A stretch of 64,000 nucleotides of DNA. It comes from Alloscardovia omnicolens DSM 21503. Its GTDB lineage: Bacteria > Actinomycetota > Actinomycetes > Actinomycetales > Bifidobacteriaceae. Position 1 is the first letter of the stretch, and every line of letters starts with the position of its first letter. The stretch covers positions 124,001 to 188,000 of the forward strand of contig NZ_ATVB01000001.1 of NCBI RefSeq assembly GCF_000420505.1, given 5' to 3'. The translations under genes and the position numbers were made by a program. Positions 9,442 through 19,220 of this stretch are shown here, piece by piece. Under the pieces are notes generated by a model, which saw only the letters and a program-made list of their open reading frames with translations, was not told where the DNA came from and searched no databases.

Positions 9442-10680
9442 TTAGTCAGACAGCAGGTACTCGCCTGCTTCATCAATCAAATGGCGTAAACCTAACTGAG
9501 CTGATCCGCGTAAAGCAGCGCGATTATCAATAACAGGAAAAGTAATCGTCAACTTATTTTTATGTACCGTATTTAACTGCATACTGACGCTTGTATATAA
9601 CTGAGCCAGCCAGTTCGCGCCGAAGCGGGTCCAGAAGCCGCCAATAATAACGTTCGTAATATCAAGCATATTAATAGTCGATACAATAGCGGATGCCATA
9701 GCGCGCGTGGCTTCAACCATCACTTCATCAACCTTGGCATCTGAACCGACCAGTTTTTGACTAATCCAAGCAAAGCCCTCATCAGCATCCATATGAGAAG
9801 CTCGAGAGCATCCTGCAGCATTGAGCAGAGCTTTACGACCAGCGTACATTTCCATGCATCCGCGACGTCCGCAACGGCAGACCGGGCCTCCCATCGACAC
9901 CGATAAATGACCAATTTCTCCACTGACTCCATTATTGCCTGCAACTAATGTGCCGCGATCAACAAAAGCTCCACCCACACCTACATCAGTGGAAATATAA
10001 ATAAAGGAATCAGCCAACGAGGTTGTATTTTCAGCATTATTCATACTTGAAGCAGTTACCGCATAGCCAGGAATTTGAGCAATAGCAGCCACATTTGCTT
10101 CGTTCAGAGGGGTGAGATGAAAGCGTTGTACCAAAGAAGTTGCCATTAAATCAACATTTTTCCAACCTAAGTTGGGAGCATCAATGAGCACGCCATCACT
10201 GGTTACCATGCCTGGAACAGCTAATCCACCGCCCAAAATATGGCAACCTTGCACTTCATAATCGCGAACAACGGGAGCAATCATGCGTTCTAACTGATCT
10301 AAAACATCCGTACGCTCGCTCACGCTTTCGGCATTATCTATCCACTGCTTATGCACAACAGTTCCGTTAAAATCTTGCAAAATAAAACCGTAACCATCCG
10401 TATGCACCTGCACACCTAAGCCCAGCCATTTCTGTGGTACAAATTCCAATGGATTACTTGGTTTACCCGTGCTCGCAAGCTGCTGCGGCTCGCCTTCTTG
10501 CAAAACTTGATGCTCAATCAAGTCGGACACAATAATGGAGATGGCCGCTTTCGTCATACCCGTTGTGCGTGCAATATGCGCACGACTGACTGGCTCTCGA
10601 CTGCGTAAAATTGCACTGAGCACCACACCTATATTGTGCGCACGTAAATTTTCCTGATTTAATGCTTTTTGTCGTGCCAT
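9442..10680 (-). CDS. xylR: ROK-family transcriptional repressor, probably XylR
   Basis: This sugar-responsive repressor has an N-terminal winged helix-turn-helix (about 15-75, with REPVSRAHIARTTGMTKAA) and a C-terminal ROK domain. The ROK part shows the GVGGAFVDRGTLVAGNNG block and the zinc-binding motif CRCGRRGCME. Length (412 residues) fits XylR/NagC-type regulators. It is divergent from the xylulokinase gene, and a 19-bp near-palindrome in the shared spacer recurs in front of xylA, so a local xylose repressor is the natural reading. The ligand is inferred from context only. Confidence 0.82.
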   Translation of the reverse strand: MARQKALNQENLRAHNIGVVLSAILRSREPVSRAHIARTTGMTKAAISIIVSDLIEHQVLQEGEPQQLASTGKPSNPLEFVPQKWLGLGVQVHTDGYGFILQDFNGTVVHKQWIDNAESVSERTDVLDQLERMIAPVVRDYEVQGCHILGGGLAVPGMVTSDGVLIDAPNLGWKNVDLMATSLVQRFHLTPLNEANVAAIAQIPGYAVTASSMNNAENTTSLADSFIYISTDVGVGGAFVDRGTLVAGNNGVSGEIGHLSVSMGGPVCRCGRRGCMEMYAGRKALLNAAGCSRASHMDADEGFAWISQKLVGSDAKVDEVMVEATRAMASAIVSTINMLDITNVIIGGFWTRFGANWLAQLYTSVSMQLNTVHKNKLTITFPVIDNRAALRGSAQLGLRHLIDEAGEYLLSD

Positions 10681-10681
10681 C

Positions 10682-10737
10682 TTACACCTCCGTTCGCTAA
10701 TAATGATACTATGGAATAGTTAGTTAAGTCAATTAAC
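10682..10737 (+). promoter_or_regulatory. xylB promoter with ROK-regulator operator
   Basis: TTACAC (10682-10687) and GATACT (10705-10710) are 17 bp apart. A near-palindrome, GTTAGTTAAGTCAATTAAC (10719-10737), lies just downstream, over the expected transcription start. Its counterpart in front of xylA shares the nine-base half GTTAGTTAA and differs at only four of 19 positions. Binding at this position would block xylB transcription. Confidence 0.65.
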
Positions 10738-10817
10738 ATACTTCTGTGTATGGAGAACTAAATAGCTGCTCTTACTCTAGAAGGAAAGAGCCGAGAACGA
10801 GATTGCAAGGAGGCATA

Positions 10818-12368
10818 ATGACTCGAGTTCTTGTTGCAGGTGTCGATACCTCAACGCAGTCATGCAAAGTGCGCGTTACCGATGCACTCACCGGAGAACT
10901 AGTACGTTTTGGACAGGCTGCTCATCCAGATGGAACATCTGTAAATCCTCAAGCTTGGTGGGATGCTTTCCAAGAAGCAGCTGCTCAAGCCGGCGGATTA
11001 GATGATGTATCTGCCCTTGCCGTGGGCGGTCAGCAGCACGGCATGGTTTTGCTCGACAACCAAGGTCGCGTTATTCGAGATGCTTTGCTGTGGAACGATA
11101 CGCGAAGTAGCGTGCAGGCAGAAGCATTGATTAATGAATTGGGAGCCGCAGATAGCACTGATTCTGATTCGGGTTCTGGCTCTGGTTCTGACTCGGTTGG
11201 CAGACCTGATAACGCTGACGGTGCAAATAACGCCGACAGTGCTGATATTCAAGCGCGAGGCGTTGCGCGTTGGGTGCAGGCTGTTGGCTCATCTTTGGTC
11301 GCTTCGTTAACGATTACGAAAGTCGCTTGGGTAGCGCAGAACGAGCCAGAGAATGCCGAACGTATTGCTGCTATCTGTTTGCCTCACGACTGGCTGAGCT
11401 GGCGTATTGCCGGATATGGTCCGGTTGAGAGTGGAGACGCCCAGTTGGACGCTCTCTTTACTGACCGTTCAGACGCTTCTGGTACCGCGTATTTTGATTC
11501 GGTCACTAATGAGTATCGTCGCGATTTATTAGAGATGGCTTTGGGTCGCTCGAACGTTGTTCTTCCGCGCGTACTGAACCCTCATGAGGTAGGAGCTATT
11601 GCTGATCCCTATATTGCTGGAAAGAACATAGAAGGCGGTTGCGTTATTGCTCCGGGCGGCGGAGATAATGCTATGGCCGCTCTTGGCTTGGGCATGAAGG
11701 CTGGAGATGTATCCGTATCTTTGGGCACTTCAGGCGTTGCAGCTGCTGTGAGCAACTCCCCTGCTTATGATTTAACCGGTGCTATTGCAGGCTTTGCTGA
11801 TTGCACAGGACATTGGCTTCCTTTAGCGTGCACGATTAACGGTTCGCGTATTTTGGATGCGGGTCGTCGAGCTTTGGGCGTTGATTATGATGAGCTTGCC
11901 ACGTTAGCGCATGAAGCTCAGCCAGGCGCTGACGGCATTACTTTGATTCCATATTTTGATGGAGAACGCACTCCAAATCGTCCGAATGCTACCGCACAGT
12001 TCTATGGCTTGACTTTGGAAAACACAACACGTTCAAATATGGCGCGTGCGTTTATAGAAGCAGTATTGTGCTCACAACGCGACTGCTTAGAATATGTGAA
12101 AGCGCTAGGTGCTGATGTTCAACGCATTCTGCTTATTGGCGGCGGAGCGAAGTCTCCTGCGATTCGCGCTTATGCTCCAGGCATATGGGGCACTGATGTG
12201 ATTCTTCCTCACACCGATGAGTATGTTGCAATTGGTGCTGCACGTCAGGCGGCGTGGGTGGCACTGAGTACCGATGATATTCCTGCATGGGAATTAAATA
12301 TTGATGAAGTTCTCAGCAGCTCCCCAACTCCTGAGGTTTACGAACAGTACGCTCGTTATCGAGCATAA
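10818..12368 (+). CDS. xylB: Xylulokinase
   Basis: XylB phosphorylates D-xylulose to xylulose 5-phosphate, which bifidobacteria feed to the phosphoketolase shunt. The FGGY-kinase signatures are present: GVDTSTQSCKVRVTDA near the N-terminus, GGQQHGMVLLD, LLWNDTR, LPHDWLSWRI, the ATP-site segments GGGDNAMAALGLG and SLGTSGVAAAV, and ILLIGGGAKSPAIR near the C-terminus. I place the start at 10818, behind an AAGGAGG site 5 bp upstream; a longer frame from 10746 has no such site. Residues 112-144 are an unusual Ser/Asp/Gly then Asn/Ala/Asp-rich insertion between the substrate-binding segment and the QAVGSSLVASLTITK block. It is probably a surface loop, and the enzyme looks intact. Confidence 0.93.
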   Translation: MTRVLVAGVDTSTQSCKVRVTDALTGELVRFGQAAHPDGTSVNPQAWWDAFQEAAAQAGGLDDVSALAVGGQQHGMVLLDNQGRVIRDALLWNDTRSSVQAEALINELGAADSTDSDSGSGSGSDSVGRPDNADGANNADSADIQARGVARWVQAVGSSLVASLTITKVAWVAQNEPENAERIAAICLPHDWLSWRIAGYGPVESGDAQLDALFTDRSDASGTAYFDSVTNEYRRDLLEMALGRSNVVLPRVLNPHEVGAIADPYIAGKNIEGGCVIAPGGGDNAMAALGLGMKAGDVSVSLGTSGVAAAVSNSPAYDLTGAIAGFADCTGHWLPLACTINGSRILDAGRRALGVDYDELATLAHEAQPGADGITLIPYFDGERTPNRPNATAQFYGLTLENTTRSNMARAFIEAVLCSQRDCLEYVKALGADVQRILLIGGGAKSPAIRAYAPGIWGTDVILPHTDEYVAIGAARQAAWVALSTDDIPAWELNIDEVLSSSPTPEVYEQYARYRA

Positions 12369-12381
12369 AAACCGCAAGATT

Positions 12382-12425
12382 ATCCCTGCTTGTAGATAGA
12401 ACACTATCTCAGGCAGGGATTTTTA
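12382..12425 (+). terminator. xylB terminator
   Basis: ATCCCTGC (12382-12389) pairs with GCAGGGAT (12413-12420), and an inner AGATAG/CTATCT stem lies within. TTTTT follows. It lies ~15 bp after the xylB stop. Confidence 0.75.
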
Positions 12426-12608
12426 CTTCCTTCTCTTCTCACCACCCACTCACCAGCCCGAAAAACTAGGATTATATGGTAAAGCGACTCTTCGGACTTA
12501 GCGGGGGGTTGAGCAGAAGATGTTGTTTAGTAGGTTCCAGTTGATCCCTCAGAATGTCAGGTTTCAAGACATCGCCCCGATGCGAATGTGGTTATTTTTA
12601 TATGTGAA

Positions 12609-12691
12609 GTCGATGCGCGCAACCGATATGCCAGTTTTGAAGCCATTTTTGCCCATCAAAACTGGCATAACAGATGTATGAATCGGTTAAG
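12609..12691 (-). repeat. Dispersed palindromic element, copy 2 (inverted)
   Basis: This copy lies in reverse orientation to the other three. Its core has perfect 14-bp arms (12627-12640 with 12656-12669). Its outer left end, GTCGATGCGCGCAAC, matches the complement of the far end of copy 3, and its right end is GAATCGGTTAAG. Confidence 0.8.
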
Positions 12692-13061
12692 CAGAATGCG
12701 TTAGAACAATAGCCCTTCGAATTTAACGCAGTGTGAAGGGCTATATTGTACCGAACAGCCGCTAATCACACACCTGCAACCTAAAACCCCCGCTAAAAAC
12801 CGAAGAACCAGTAAAACCTTCCCCATAAACATTTCATCGAATTTTGTAGATTGAATCCGAGCGCAGCAACACAGGCATATATTTTCGGACTACCCCAAGC
12901 CCTCGTTGAGCAAAACGTAGAGCACTCTACTAAGTCACGTTCCACGAGCCGCCAGTCCACGCGCTCCTACCTACCTACATCAAGAATAATCAGTTAAAAC
13001 GAGCTGTACCAAGCCAAAGCCCCAGCTCAAATCCCAAGAACTCAAAACTACGCCATACAAC

Positions 13062-13093
13062 AAAGAAGTCAACACATCAGTGTTGACTTCTTT
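13062..13093 (-). terminator. xylA terminator
   Basis: A perfect 14-bp stem (13062-13075 with 13080-13093) closes a 4-nt loop ~28 bp after the xylA stop. TTT closes the stem on the minus strand. Confidence 0.8.
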
Positions 13094-13120
13094 AAACAGA
13101 AGGAAAGAGAGATAAATAGC

Positions 13121-14461
13121 TTACTTTAAGGCTTCAAACATATAGTTATTGATTGTTGCCTTAACAGACTCAAGATGATCCGACTGAGTTGCTGCAATAA
13201 GCTCAGACTGTGGCTTGTCGAGAGCGTATTCTTCCAAGGAAGCTAAGGTTGCAGTACCGTCTTCAATGGTTGCACCAATACCGGAATCATAAGAGCTATA
13301 GCGCTGTGCCTGCAAGTTCTCAATATACTTGTCTTCGTGCATCTTGTCTGCAATAAGCAGGCCAGCAGCAAAGGCATCCATACCTGCGATATGTGAGCGG
13401 AAGAGATCTTCTGCTACGAATGAGGTACGACGTGGCTTTGCATCGAAGTTCAAACCACCATGAGGACCAATCTGGCCTTCTGCAAGAACTTCCCACATAA
13501 CCGTGGTTGTTTCATACAAATCTGTTGGAAACTCATCCATATCCCACCCAATAAGCTTGTCACCCTGGTTGGCGTCGAGGGAACCGAGCACACCTGCTTC
13601 GCGAGCAGTACGGATTTCGTGCTGGTAGGTGTGACCAGCCAAGTTAGCGTGGTTGCCTTCGAGGTTGAGCTTCATTACATCCATCAGATCGTAGGTCTGC
13701 AAGAATGCGATAGCAGTTGCAGCATCGAAGTCGTACTGGTGCATGGTCGGTTCCTTAGCCTTTGGCTCAATGAGGAACTGTGCATCCAAGCCGATTTCCT
13801 TAGCATAGTCGTTGCACATATGGAAGAACTGAGCCATATGAGCCTGCTCACGCTTCATCTGAGTATTCCACAGGTTTTCGTAACCTTCGCGACCACCCCA
13901 GAATACGTAGTTTTCTGCACCCAAGCGCTTTGCAATCTCCAAAGAATGCTTCAGCTGACCTGCGGAGTATGCATAAATATCTGCAAATGGTGATGTAGAT
14001 GCACCAGAAACAAATCGTGGGTTAGTAAACAAGGACGAAGTGTTCCACAGAAGCTTGACTCCTGTAGCCTTCATATTCTCTTCAATCTTATCCACTACCT
14101 TATCGAGGTTTGCATTGGTTTCACGCAAGGTATCGCCCTCTGGAGCAATATCGCGATCATGGAAGCAGAAATACTCCGCGCCCAGCTTAGTGAAGAATTC
14201 GAAGGCGTAATCAACCTTAGCCAAGGCTTCATCCATTGAATCTGAATACTTGCCATACCAAGGACGATGTGAAGTACCAGTACCGAATGGATCAACCAAT
14301 TCCTGATCGAAGGTGTGCCACCAGGCCACACCGAAACGCAACCAATCCTTCATCTTCTTGCCCGCAACAACACGATCTGCATCGTAGTAACGGAAACCAA
14401 GACCCTGCTCAACATTGTCAGTGCCCACGAATGGAATCTTTTCAACATCCCACAAACCCAT
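13121..14461 (-). CDS. xylA: Xylose isomerase
   Basis: XylA interconverts D-xylose and D-xylulose in the cytoplasm with two divalent metals. The 446-residue length fits class II enzymes. The catalytic [12 protein letters not shown] segment carries the active-site His and Asp, FWGGREGYE follows, and [18 protein letters not shown] carries metal ligands. Further ligands lie in [18 protein letters not shown] and [10 protein letters not shown] strong AAAGGAG site precedes the ATG. It faces xylB across a non-coding spacer and shares an operator type with it, so both are probably induced by xylose. Confidence 0.96.
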   Translation of the reverse strand: MGLWDVEKIPFVGTDNVEQGLGFRYYDADRVVAGKKMKDWLRFGVAWWHTFDQELVDPFGTGTSHRPWYGKYSDSMDEALAKVDYAFEFFTKLGAEYFCFHDRDIAPEGDTLRETNANLDKVVDKIEENMKATGVKLLWNTSSLFTNPRFVSGASTSPFADIYAYSAGQLKHSLEIAKRLGAENYVFWGGREGYENLWNTQMKREQAHMAQFFHMCNDYAKEIGLDAQFLIEPKAKEPTMHQYDFDAATAIAFLQTYDLMDVMKLNLEGNHANLAGHTYQHEIRTAREAGVLGSLDANQGDKLIGWDMDEFPTDLYETTTVMWEVLAEGQIGPHGGLNFDAKPRRTSFVAEDLFRSHIAGMDAFAAGLLIADKMHEDKYIENLQAQRYSSYDSGIGATIEDGTATLASLEEYALDKPQSELIAATQSDHLESVKATINNYMFEALK

Positions 14462-14517
14462 TATGTAGCTCCTTTGCCAAACTATCTGTTTTCTTTCAGC
14501 CGTAGCTGCTGTTTATG

Positions 14518-14560
14518 AGAATACCAAACTTTACATAGTTTGTAAAGTCATTTAACTAAC
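14518..14560 (-). promoter_or_regulatory. xylA promoter and operator
   Basis: On the minus strand TTTACA (14541-14546) and TATTCT (14518-14523) are 17 bp apart. The reverse complement of 14542-14560 reads GTTAGTTAAATGACTTTAC and matches the xylB operator at 15 of 19 positions. A second inverted repeat, CTTTACA/TGTAAAG (14529-14547), overlaps it. A repressor bound here would cover the -35 region. Confidence 0.65.
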
Positions 14561-14586
14561 TCAGCGTTTCGCAAGTACTTCCAACG

Positions 14587-14621
14587 AAAAAGCCCCGCGA
14601 TGCATTCAGCACCGCAGGACT
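14587..14621 (-). terminator. Terminator of the ABC exporter operon
   Basis: A 13-bp stem with G-U pairs (14591-14603 with 14609-14621) has a 5-nt loop. It is followed on the minus strand by a run of T, a few bases beyond the permease stop. Confidence 0.8.
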
Positions 14622-14633
14622 TTTCTCGCAATT

Positions 14634-17288
14634 TTATTCTTCAGCCAATGCCTCTACAGGACTAACCTTTGCTGCTTGGCGTCCAGGCAACCATGCGGCC
14701 AGCATAGACGCAAGCACAATCACCACAAACAGTCCTCCAAGCTGATCATATGGAAGCGCAATCTTTACTCCCCCACTCAATCCATTAAATGGCAGAGTAT
14801 ACATGCCAATAATGCCGAAGGTAATACCCAGCCCAATACCCACTGCTGTAGAAACTGCAGAGGTGAGGAAGGATTCAAGCACAAGTAATCGGCGCATCTG
14901 ACCTCGGCTCAAACCCAAAGCACGCAGTAAGCCATTTTCATGCTTGCGTTCCGCAACACTCAATCCTAAGGTATTAGCCACACCAACAAGCGAAATGACC
15001 AAAGATACACCCAAGAGAACCATGAAGACCATGACGATAACATTAAGCATTTGCATATAAATAGCACGCATAATATATCCACCAGATACCGACACATCAG
15101 AGCTCTTCTTATTCATAAAGGAGATGATCTCGTCGAACTTAGTTCCATCTTCAACCCGCATAATAACGCTCACTGTTGGAGCATCAGGAACAGAGCTCTT
15201 CAAATCTTCAGCAGTTAAACGCGCCGATCCCATAGAAACGGTCTTATCCTTAACTACCGTATAATCCTTGCACGAGGCAGAAGTATTATCTCCAGTTGTA
15301 GGCATAAAGCACAAAGTCATTGGTTTAGCAGTATCATAGCCCTCGTCAGGATTAACGTGCACTGTTCCCGAAGCAATCTCAGGCATAGAAGAGCGTGCAA
15401 TATCCTTCATATCCGGATAACCAAGAACCTGCACAATATCATCAGCTTTATTGTTCACGGTAGCTTTAGCACCTGTAACCAGAGCAGTTTTGCGAGCATG
15501 CTTATAACTACTTAAGTCTTTAATCTCCTTACGAGTCAAAGTACCTTTCAAGCTCGTCGCAGTAATATCAATTGGATAGTCAATGCTGAGCATAGAATCA
15601 AGAGTGCTTTGTACAGACGCAACACCTACGGAAATTGTAGACATGAGCACCACACCAATAATTACTGCCACACCCGTAGATGCAGTACGGCCAGGATTGC
15701 GCACCACATTACCGCGCGCTAAACGTCCTACTGGAGTGCGTACAAGAGCACCCACTGCATGAATCAAGTATGGAAGAACAACCGAGAAAATCATCATAGC
15801 TGCAATCCAGCAGATAAAAGTAGCCAGTACTACTATGCCGAAGCGCATGTAGATTTCATTTTCTTCTTCATGAGGCATTCGCAAGCCATAAACAATACCT
15901 GCGATGCTAGCAGCCAAAATAACAGCACCAATAATCAGACGCACACGGTGGCTACGCTTTGTTTCTTGCACTGATTGCACAGGAGATAGAGCATCCAAAG
16001 GAGAGACCTTCGAAGCATCGCGAGCTGGAGCAATACCAATCAAAGTGGTCAAAACGCTGGCAACAATCCATGTAACAAGAATGCCCTTCCATGGCAAAAT
16101 AGTTAGACTTTCTGCATAGCTAGCAGCTACACCGAGCTGAACTTGCAGAACCAAGCCCACAAGAGAACCTACTGTTACACCAATGAGCGAAGATACCATA
16201 CCTGCAATAGAGGTTTCACGGAATAAGAGAGTGCGCACTTGCTTTGCCTGCGCACCCACAGCACGCAACAATGCCAGTTCGCGACGGCGTTGCAATGCAA
16301 TCACACGGAAGGTTGTGCCCACAATAATAGAAGCAACGAAGGCTGCCAAAAGAGGGAAAAGCAATGCCATAGACGTCATGTATGTTGCAGAATTGAGCTG
16401 AGCTTTCTTACCTGAGTCCACAAACTGCTGAGATTCGTAAGCCACATATTCTACGCCTGCTTTCTTCGCATCAGCATTAACAGATTTCAAAGCATTCTTC
16501 ACATTAGCAGTTAACTCTTTTTGCGCTTGAACACTCGATTGCGGAGACCGTAAGGCAGAGTCATCTGGCACAAGCTTGTAGCTGTCTGTCATAGAGTATC
16601 CACCGACTGCTTCAGCACCCTGCAGAGTAACAAAAACCGTATTGGTATCGAATTTCGAACTTACAGTAATACCTGAAACTTTGAGATCATGAGCGTCTTG
16701 AGTACCAGCTGAACGCACAGATACCGTATCGCCTACTTTTACATTAAAGTAGGATGCTGCTTCACTATCGATTGCAATTTCTTTATCCGAAGACGGAGCA
16801 TGTCCGGATGCATACTGTTCAGTTGCCAAAGGAGCCTGTTGGGTGTACGACATAGTACGCAAAACAGTTTTATCGCCATACGCAACTTCCGTATTTATGG
16901 AACCTTTCAAAAGCAGATAACTGCCCCTATCCTGCACGCTTGCAGTAGTAGGAACAACTTGTTTCACGCCCGATACTGAACGCAAAGCATCCAGAAGACG
17001 AGATTCATCATTGGTTGAAGCTTGATTAGCCAAGTTTTGCAGTGAAGAACTGTCAGACTCTTCGCTGCTTTCATCTTCTGTATCTATATACTCTTTGCCA
17101 ACAATTACTGCCGTTCCTCGAGTAGAGTTTTCATACGTTGCTGTATATTGATGAGACATTCCCCCCACCAAAGTAAGTGCCAGCACAACAAAAGTAGATG
17201 CAATAGTAACTGCAATAGCAGTAGAAATATATCGCGACGCATGACGACGCACGTTAGCGCCAATCAGTTTATTAATAGCTGAAGCCAT
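14634..17288 (-). CDS. ABC transporter permease, FtsX/MacB-like (duplicated FtsX)
   Basis: This is an 884-residue membrane permease with two FtsX-type domains in one chain. A first membrane segment (about 17-40) precedes a large extracytoplasmic domain (about 40-310) with Ser/Glu-rich stretches. A block of three or four helices follows (about 310-440), then a second helix pair, a second external domain (about 570-750) and a terminal helix block ending in WLPGRQAAKVSPVEALAEE. ARDASKVSPLDAL is the matching motif after the first block. Such proteins export lipids, peptides or drugs, or act in envelope-stress sensing, and the substrate is unknown. An AGGAGG site precedes the ATG. The ATPase gene lies 29 bp upstream. 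Confidence 0.88.
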   Translation of the reverse strand: MASAINKLIGANVRRHASRYISTAIAVTIASTFVVLALTLVGGMSHQYTATYENSTRGTAVIVGKEYIDTEDESSEESDSSSLQNLANQASTNDESRLLDALRSVSGVKQVVPTTASVQDRGSYLLLKGSINTEVAYGDKTVLRTMSYTQQAPLATEQYASGHAPSSDKEIAIDSEAASYFNVKVGDTVSVRSAGTQDAHDLKVSGITVSSKFDTNTVFVTLQGAEAVGGYSMTDSYKLVPDDSALRSPQSSVQAQKELTANVKNALKSVNADAKKAGVEYVAYESQQFVDSGKKAQLNSATYMTSMALLFPLLAAFVASIIVGTTFRVIALQRRRELALLRAVGAQAKQVRTLLFRETSIAGMVSSLIGVTVGSLVGLVLQVQLGVAASYAESLTILPWKGILVTWIVASVLTTLIGIAPARDASKVSPLDALSPVQSVQETKRSHRVRLIIGAVILAASIAGIVYGLRMPHEEENEIYMRFGIVVLATFICWIAAMMIFSVVLPYLIHAVGALVRTPVGRLARGNVVRNPGRTASTGVAVIIGVVLMSTISVGVASVQSTLDSMLSIDYPIDITATSLKGTLTRKEIKDLSSYKHARKTALVTGAKATVNNKADDIVQVLGYPDMKDIARSSMPEIASGTVHVNPDEGYDTAKPMTLCFMPTTGDNTSASCKDYTVVKDKTVSMGSARLTAEDLKSSVPDAPTVSVIMRVEDGTKFDEIISFMNKKSSDVSVSGGYIMRAIYMQMLNVIVMVFMVLLGVSLVISLVGVANTLGLSVAERKHENGLLRALGLSRGQMRRLLVLESFLTSAVSTAVGIGLGITFGIIGMYTLPFNGLSGGVKIALPYDQLGGLFVVIVLASMLAAWLPGRQAAKVSPVEALAEE

Positions 17289-17317
17289 CTTCTTCCCCTC
17301 CTATTTCCTCGTACCAC

Positions 17318-18067
17318 CTATAACAAGGAAACAACCTGATCCGGGGTTGCTCCTACCATATCGGCTTTAATGAAGCCATCTGATACGACAATAACGCGAT
17401 CAGACACGCTGGCTACCGCTGGATTATGCGTTACCATAATTACTGATTGTCCAAACTCATCTACTGCTTGGCGAAGGATAGATAGCACTTCATCGCTAGT
17501 TTTAGAGTCCAAGTTACCCGTTGGCTCATCAGCAACGATAATTGCCGGACGTGCTACTAAAGCACGAGCTACTGCCACACGCTGCTGCTGACCACCAGAC
17601 AGTTCGGATGGGCGATGCTTCAAACGATCACTCAGACCTAAGACCTGTACGACGCGAGACATCCATTCTTTGTCAATCTTTTGATTGGACAGCTGCATAG
17701 GCAGCAAAATATTGTCTTCCACGTTTAAGGTTGGCACCAGATTAAAGGACTGGAAAATAAAGCCAATGCGTGAGCGACGCAGCTCAGTAAGTTCCTTATC
17801 TTTCAGATGCGTAATATCAATGCCATCTACAGTTACCACACCCTTCGTTGGATTATCGAGACCGGCAATAACGTGAAGCATGGTTGATTTTCCAGATCCA
17901 GAAGGACCCATAATAGAAGTAAATTCACCCTTATTAATGACTAAGTCGATGCCTTTGAGTGCACGAACTCGCGTGTCACCTCGACCATAAATCTTAGTGA
18001 CGTCACTCAAAGAAACAACTGGCGACTTTACTTCAGGTACTGATTGATTTTGTAATGTAGTGTTCAT
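17318..18067 (-). CDS. ABC transporter ATP-binding protein, MacB/LolD type
   Basis: This 249-residue nucleotide-binding subunit energises the permease encoded just downstream. Walker A is GPSGSGKST, the Q-loop region is IGFIFQSFNLVPTLNVEDN, the signature is LSGGQQQRVAVARAL and Walker B is AIIVADEPTGNLDSKTSDEV. The NLDS form after Walker B and the FNLVPTL segment are typical of the MacB/LolD export group rather than of importers. There is no binding-protein gene nearby. Confidence 0.93.
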   Translation of the reverse strand: MNTTLQNQSVPEVKSPVVSLSDVTKIYGRGDTRVRALKGIDLVINKGEFTSIMGPSGSGKSTMLHVIAGLDNPTKGVVTVDGIDITHLKDKELTELRRSRIGFIFQSFNLVPTLNVEDNILLPMQLSNQKIDKEWMSRVVQVLGLSDRLKHRPSELSGGQQQRVAVARALVARPAIIVADEPTGNLDSKTSDEVLSILRQAVDEFGQSVIMVTHNPAVASVSDRVIVVSDGFIKADMVGATPDQVVSLL

Positions 18068-18207
18068 GGTTTCATTTAATCACGCGACATCTGTTCGCTA
18101 CACCCTCAAACACACCCACATTGTCCCTGAAAAGCACTCACCATCTTCAGGGTTTTCCCTGAATAGACATCAAACCTTCTGCATAGTACACTGAATAAGT
18201 AGGTAGC

Positions 18208-18221
18208 GTTAAACGTTTGAC
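18208..18221 (+). promoter_or_regulatory. LacI-type operator in front of fructokinase
   Basis: GTTAAACGTTTGAC is the exact reverse complement of one of two abutting sites in front of the fructan-transport operon (27147-27160). It contains TTGACG as a possible -35 box. It ties the fructokinase gene to the LacI regulator encoded at 21527-22582. Confidence 0.6.
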
Positions 18222-18320
18222 GTCTCTCTCGATACAAGTTAAGGCGTGTCGGACTCAACCGATTAAGTTGCATATTTTCTGCGGTTAGCGCTAGACTATC
18301 CAGAGGAAGAAAGGAACACC

Positions 18321-19220
18321 ATGACACAACCTATCGTGGTCAGCCTCGGCGAAATTCTGTGGGACATGCTCCCTGAAGGAAAGCGCGCAGGCGGCGCCCC
18401 AGTAAACTTTACTTATCATGCTTCTCACAATGGTTCCATTGGACGCTCCATCAGTGCTGTTGGAAACGACTCTTTGGGTGACGAGCTTGTAGCAGCTGTG
18501 AAGAATGCCGGCATTGATGCCATTATTCAACGCAATGACTTCCCTACTGGCACAGTTGGCGTAGTACTCAATGATGGTATTCCGACATATGAGATTGTTG
18601 AAGGCGTTGCATGGGATCATATTGCTTTGACTGATGAACTCATTGATGTTGTTGCACAGGCAGATGCTGTATGTTTCGGTTCTTTGGCTTGCCGTGAGGA
18701 AGAAAGCCGCAACACTTTGCTTGAACTGCTCAAGCACACCAAGCCAGGCGCTTTGAAGTACTATGATATTAATATTCGCGCTGATTACTTCTCTCAAGAA
18801 CTTATTGAAGAACAGCTTAAGGCTGCAACTGTATTCAAGATTAACGATGACGAGCTTGAGCTCTTGCGCCCTATGTTCAATGTTGAAGGTTCTGATGAAG
18901 AAGCATGCGCATGGTTCATTAAGAACTATGATTTAGACTACATGATTTTAACTGGCGGTTCACGCTTCTCCATTATTATGCACAAGGATGGCGAAGTCTC
19001 CCACGTAAAGACGCCTCGCGTAAAGGTGAACGATACTGTGGGCGCTGGAGATTCCTTCTCCGGTACTTTCACCAGCGAAATTTTGCGTGGAACTCCACTG
19101 CACGAAGCTCATGTTCGTGCATGCAATGTTGCCGCTTATGTGTGCACTCAGGCTGGAGCATGGCCAGAGTATCCAGAAAATATTCCTGATTATGTTCAGC
19201 AACAAGGTCTCGATAAGTAG
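18321..19220 (+). CDS. frk: Fructokinase (PfkB family)
   Basis: This enzyme phosphorylates fructose to fructose 6-phosphate, the entry point to the bifid shunt. The 299 residues show the PfkB N-terminal segment SLGEILWDMLP with GGAPVNFTYHAS, the mid-domain YYDINIRADYF and the C-terminal signature VNDTVGAGDSFSGTF, with its catalytic Asp. A GAAAGGA site precedes the ATG. It lies at the far end of the fructan island, facing the GH32 gene, and a matching LacI operator sits ~100 bp upstream. Other PfkB sugar kinases look similar; the context makes fructose the best guess. Confidence 0.87.
   Translation: MTQPIVVSLGEILWDMLPEGKRAGGAPVNFTYHASHNGSIGRSISAVGNDSLGDELVAAVKNAGIDAIIQRNDFPTGTVGVVLNDGIPTYEIVEGVAWDHIALTDELIDVVAQADAVCFGSLACREEESRNTLLELLKHTKPGALKYYDINIRADYFSQELIEEQLKAATVFKINDDELELLRPMFNVEGSDEEACAWFIKNYDLDYMILTGGSRFSIIMHKDGEVSHVKTPRVKVNDTVGAGDSFSGTFTSEILRGTPLHEAHVRACNVAAYVCTQAGAWPEYPENIPDYVQQQGLDK

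Larger units (their letters stand above)
12369..13120. other. Long non-coding spacer between xylB and xylA
   Basis: No credible gene is seen in ~750 bp. The spacer holds the xylB terminator, a 19-bp sequence (12488-12506) repeated inverted at 19405-19423, palindromic element copy 2 (12609-12691), a perfect 10-bp hairpin (12709-12718 with 12735-12744) without a T run, and the xylA terminator (13062-13093). The remainder looks like decayed DNA. Confidence 0.6.

Noticed and set aside
10746-10817. Longer N-terminus for xylulokinase
   Set aside because: No ribosome site at 10746, while AAGGAGG lies before the ATG at 10818, where FGGY homology begins.
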